Source: Burkholderiaceae bacterium
Lineage (GTDB): Bacteria > Pseudomonadota > Gammaproteobacteria > Burkholderiales > Burkholderiaceae_C
Assembly (NCBI GenBank): GCA_023150375.1
Contig: JAKLLA010000005.1
Location: 186,001-250,000, forward strand
Direction of reading: 5' to 3'
Length of the DNA stretch: 64,000 bases
A program made the position numbers and the translations under genes. A model generated the notes under the pieces. It was not told where the DNA came from and did not search any database. It worked only from the letters and a program-made list of their open reading frames with translations. Position 1 is the stretch's first letter. Each line of letters begins with the position of its first letter. Positions 62,241 through 64,000 of the stretch are shown one piece after another.

Positions 62241-62301
62241 CATGTCCATTGTCATGCTCGGTATCGACTCCGCCAAGAACGTGTTTGCCTGCATGGGATG
62301 A
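62241..62301 (+). pseudogene. Transposase N-terminal relic in copy 2
   Basis: Reads MSIVMLGIDSAKNVFACMG then stops at 62299-62301. In copy 3 the same place reads MSVVMLGIDLAKKVFAPHGL, so one base was lost in copy 2 near 62287. The Asp of GID is the first catalytic residue of the DEDD family. Confidence 0.7.
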
Positions 62302-62426
62302 ACGAAGGAGCACAGTTCGGTCATGAGCGGTTGCCAGAAAGGTTGAAGCGGGATTCATTCCGAAGACGTGCGTTCGAAGATGCATCACAGGTCAGACCGG
62401 CAGCAGGTGAACTCGACTAACCCTGT

Positions 62427-62525
62427 GTGGGTTTCCTTTGACGAGGCAACCCACGGCGAACGAATGGAGTCCTGCTGAGCGGTTGGTATCTGGGTCCGCA
62501 CCACCCGCGGTGCAACAAGGCCGCT
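62427..62525 (+). ncRNA. Candidate bridge-RNA-like structured segment, copy 2
   Basis: Three stems by eye: GTGGGTT (62427) with AACCCAC (62548 side of the first loop, 62448-62454), GCACC with GGTGC around ACCCGC, and AGCGG with CCGCT enclosing TTG/CAA. Between the first and the last stem lies AACGAATG at 62459-62466, identical to the attC flank at 62124-62131. IS110-family elements of the IS1111 type encode a bridge RNA in their right end, so this is a candidate. No transcript evidence is available. Confidence 0.3.
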
Positions 62526-62646
62526 TGTAGATGTGCAGTCTGTTCCTCGTGTCAGTGCTCGGACAACGCATGCTGTGGGAAGAAGTCAGGAATTCGAACA
62601 CAGTCTTGACGGGGTATTGACTCGACGGGAAGTCTTTGTAGAGGGG

Positions 62647-63363
62647 TTAGGCCCCAACGCGCCCAGCAAGGCCACCGATGATTGCGGCGACAACTGGATG
62701 AGACAAAAGTTCCTGAAACTTGGACTTCGCGGCAGCCCTTTCTGTGGGCGTCGCGTCTGCGGACTCAATACGAGACAGAAGGTCGCCAAGCGTGAGCTGC
62801 AGTACTGGAGAGTTCACAGACTCACCGGCAATGTTCAACTGGCCGTTGACGTCTCCATGAATCGTAACTTGAGGCATCGTCCGCTCCTTCGGAAGAATCT
62901 TCGAAAACACAGGGCACTCAGAATAGTGCATGGGTTCGATGTGCTCAAAGTTCCACCGCCAGTCTCGCGCTCCTGGCTGACTACCTTCCGCCGTAAGTGC
63001 CCGTTGTCGACAGTCGGAATCGATCTCATCATAGAAGCGAATGACCGTTGACGCGAAGAGCTTGAATACGTCGTAGGCGACCTCTGGGCAGAAGTTCGAG
63101 AAGCAGTTGGGCACTTCTCCGCCAGAGATTGACGTTGCGCCTTCACCCGTGACGGGCCAAAGCTCATTGGCCTGCCACTTGGCGAGAAGCTGGTCGTGCA
63201 GTGCCTGATCCATCTTGGTCGTGATTCCCTGATCTGAGAGGAGGGACACGGACTCGAAGTTTCTGTGGCATCGATGCACGGTCGCGTGAGGACAGCGCGC
63301 TGCCAATCCCTTCTGGGAGCTCTGCGAGGCGTACCACTGCAAATCGGGGTAAATCGGTACCAA
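62647..63363 (-). CDS. Cassette gene: uncharacterised Cys/His-containing protein
   Basis: 238 residues from TTG 63363, which follows AGGAG and lies 16 bases after a GTTAGGC core site. No better start is near. The N-terminal part has CPHATVHRCHRNF, a Cys/His cluster that could bind a metal, then LWPVTGEGATSISGGEVPN and DWRWNFEHIEPMHYSECPV. The C-terminal ~70 residues, from VTIHGDVNGQLNIAGESVNS to a hydrophobic tail (HPVVAAIIGGLAG), form a separate domain type that I know only as uncharacterised. The stop overlaps the attC R'' box. Function unknown. Confidence 0.7.
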   Translation of the reverse strand: MVPIYPDLQWYASQSSQKGLAARCPHATVHRCHRNFESVSLLSDQGITTKMDQALHDQLLAKWQANELWPVTGEGATSISGGEVPNCFSNFCPEVAYDVFKLFASTVIRFYDEIDSDCRQRALTAEGSQPGARDWRWNFEHIEPMHYSECPVFSKILPKERTMPQVTIHGDVNGQLNIAGESVNSPVLQLTLGDLLSRIESADATPTERAAAKSKFQELLSHPVVAAIIGGLAGRVGA

Positions 63364-63500
63364 TGGCGGCTCCTTTGGGGCCTAACGAATGAAAGGGACT
63401 TCCCCATCCCAGGCTCCGCGAGCGGCCGCTTGCAAGCCGCCCACGAAGTGCCACGATGGGGTTCTCGGCAATCTCATCGGGTATCCCGGAAGGAGAAGTC

Positions 63501-63669
63501 CATGTCCGTTGTCATGCTCGGTATCGACCTGGCCAAGAAGGTGTTTGCCCCGCATGGGCTGAACAAAGAAGCACAGTTCGAGCATGAGCTGTTTCCAGAA
63601 AGGTTGAATCAGGCTTCTATCCGAAGACGTGCGTTCGAAGATGCATCACACAGGTCAGACCGGCAGTAG
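63501..63669 (+). pseudogene. Transposase N-terminal relic in copy 3
   Basis: Opens MSVVMLGIDLAKKVFAPHGLN as in intact IS110-family transposases, then runs 35 residues that I cannot align with the family and stops at 63667-63669. It is therefore about one-sixth of the natural length, and the remaining catalytic residues are absent. Confidence 0.65.
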
Positions 63670-63689
63670 GTGAACTCGACTAACCCTGT

Positions 63690-63788
63690 GTGGGTTTCCT
63701 CTGACGAGGTCATCCACGGCGAACGAATGGAGTCCTGCTGAGCGGTTGGTATCTGGGTCCGCACCAGTCGCGGTGCAACAAGGCCGTT
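63690..63788 (+). ncRNA. Candidate bridge-RNA-like structured segment, copy 3
   Basis: The same nested stems as in copy 2, with changes. The central loop is AGTCGC instead of ACCCGC while GCACC/GGTGC remain. The outer CCGCT became CCGTT, still pairing with AGCGG through a wobble. AACGAATG at 63722-63729 is again identical to the attC flank (63384-63391). Confidence 0.3.
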
Positions 63789-63921
63789 TGTAGATGTGCA
63801 GTCTGTTCCTCGTGTCAGTGCTCGGACAACGCATGCTGTGGGAAGAAGTCAGGAATTCAAATACGGTCTTGACGGGGTATTGACTCGACGGGAAGTCTTT
63901 GTAGACCAGTTAGGCATCACT

Positions 63922-64000
63922 CTAGGCGTGCTCAATGAACTCCCACGCGACGATGCTTATCGACGGCGGGAAGCCCTCGTTGTTGAGGTGCTCCCGAACT
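63922..64000 (-). CDS. Cassette gene, C-terminal fragment at window end
   Basis: The last 25 codons read VREHLNNEGFPPSISIVAWEFIEHA and stop with TAG at 63922. The frame is open to the window edge and is clearly coding. The stop is 6 bases before an R'' core site, which marks the end of a fourth cassette. Family unknown; the start lies outside the window. Confidence 0.6.
   Translation of the reverse strand, partial: VREHLNNEGFPPSISIVAWEFIEHA

Larger units (their letters stand above)
62127..62645 (+). mobile_element. Mini IS110-derived element, copy 2 (519 bases)
   Basis: It carries a conserved left end, a variable hairpin (62146-62180), a ribosome site GGAAGGAG, and the transposase start at 62241 (MSIVMLGIDSAKNVFA) that frameshifts and stops at once. 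No transposase body follows. The remaining ~330 bases are non-coding and contain nested stems. By eye it is about nine-tenths identical to the insert at 63387-63908, including both ends. Confidence 0.7.
62120..62652 (-). other. attC site enlarged by an IS110-derived insert
   Basis: On the minus strand it starts GCCTAAC at 62652 (R''), whose TAA is the stop of the upstream cassette gene, and ends GTTGAGC at 62120 (R'). The inner L boxes AAGACTTCCC and GGGAAGTC also pair. The pattern R''-L''...L'-R' is that of attC, but 533 bases separate the ends instead of 60-140. The interior is the mini-element described below. Confidence 0.7.
63387..63908 (+). mobile_element. Mini IS110-derived element, copy 3 (522 bases)
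   Basis: Same layout as copy 2: left end, variable hairpin (here GCGAGC-GGCC-GCTTGC with a GGCT/AGCC base), ribosome site, transposase start at 63501 (MSVVMLGIDLAKKVFAPHGL), no transposase body, structured right end. Its first ~40 bases next to R' and the last 30 next to R'' match copy 2, so both inserts sit at the same position in their attC sites. Confidence 0.7.
63380..63915 (-). other. attC site enlarged by an IS110-derived insert
   Basis: On the minus strand it starts GCCTAAC at 63915 (R'') and ends GTTAGGC at 63380 (R'). Inner L boxes pair as at 62120-62652. The 536-base distance again holds the mini-element. The R'' box lies 6 bases after the stop of the partial gene at the window end. 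Confidence 0.7.

Noticed and set aside
62392-62601. Short minus-strand open frame inside mini-element copy 2
   Set aside because: It lies in the structured non-coding end, is not conserved in frame between the two copies and has no ribosome site.
62120-62652. Reading the whole 533 bases as one ordinary attC site
   Set aside because: The length is several times that of known attC sites, and the interior contains a transposase start codon region and a structured end typical of an insertion element.
59837-64000. Integron integrase or attI in the low-GC region
   Set aside because: No tyrosine recombinase motif and no intI-like frame occurs; orientation of the core sites points to an integrase, if any, right of the window.

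Overview
The window is a high-GC bacterial chromosome segment. Gene content and gene order (rimP-nusA-infB-rbfA-truB, a PEP-CTERM protein, a Bug/TctC-type receptor, an FFLEELY-motif protein, phasin and polyhydroxyalkanoate granule proteins) point to a betaproteobacterium of the order Burkholderiales, probably near the Rubrivivax/Leptothrix/Sphaerotilus group. The taxonomic call is inference. I saw no rRNA, tRNA or CRISPR array.

Layout. 0-7 kb: the end of moaE, an FFLEELY-motif protein, an aldehyde/alcohol oxidation set (coniferyl-aldehyde-dehydrogenase-like enzyme, Tat-exported small subunit, GMC oxidoreductase), a lipase-like hydrolase and a secreted PEP-CTERM serine protease. 7-13 kb: clpB with a possible heat-shock promoter, then a leftward set of GntR regulator, tricarboxylate-type binding protein and APH-like phosphotransferase. 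13-22 kb: the translation/transcription operon rimP-nusA-infB-rbfA-truB behind a promoter and an intrinsic-terminator-like leader, followed by typA and a DMT exporter. 22-34 kb: a hybrid histidine kinase, a Bcr/CflA exporter, two diguanylate cyclases (the second preceded by a run of 26 G), a split YeeE/YedE transporter, dusA, an esterase and a thioesterase-acetyltransferase fusion. 34-42 kb: a storage-lipid neighbourhood with phasin, patatin-like lipase, TetR regulator, CoA-transferase, wax-ester synthase/DGAT, acyl-CoA-binding protein and a PHA granule protein. 42-45 kb: gabT divergent from a MocR/GabR-type regulator. 45-53 kb: two SARP/BTAD-type regulators behind a large Ig/RCC1 lipoprotein. 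53-60 kb: a PIN/RHH toxin-antitoxin pair and a complete dipeptide-type ABC transporter operon ending at a strong terminator.

The most unusual part is 59.9-64 kb. GC content drops, the genes run leftward, and each gene start is preceded at 4-20 bases by a GTTRRRY core site. Two gene ends overlap the matching RYYYAAC core. This is the organisation of an integron cassette array read on the minus strand, here its distal end; no integrase lies in the window. The recombination sites are not plain attC sites. Each is occupied by remnants of an IS110-family element, and two carry nearly the same roughly 520-base derivative. That derivative keeps the start of the transposase gene and a structured non-coding end but lacks the transposase body. 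The non-coding end shares an 8-base word with the attC flank and folds into nested stems, so it may be a relic bridge RNA. The cassettes encode a two-helix membrane protein, an NT5C1-like 5'-nucleotidase, an uncharacterised Cys/His-containing protein and the C-terminus of a fourth protein.
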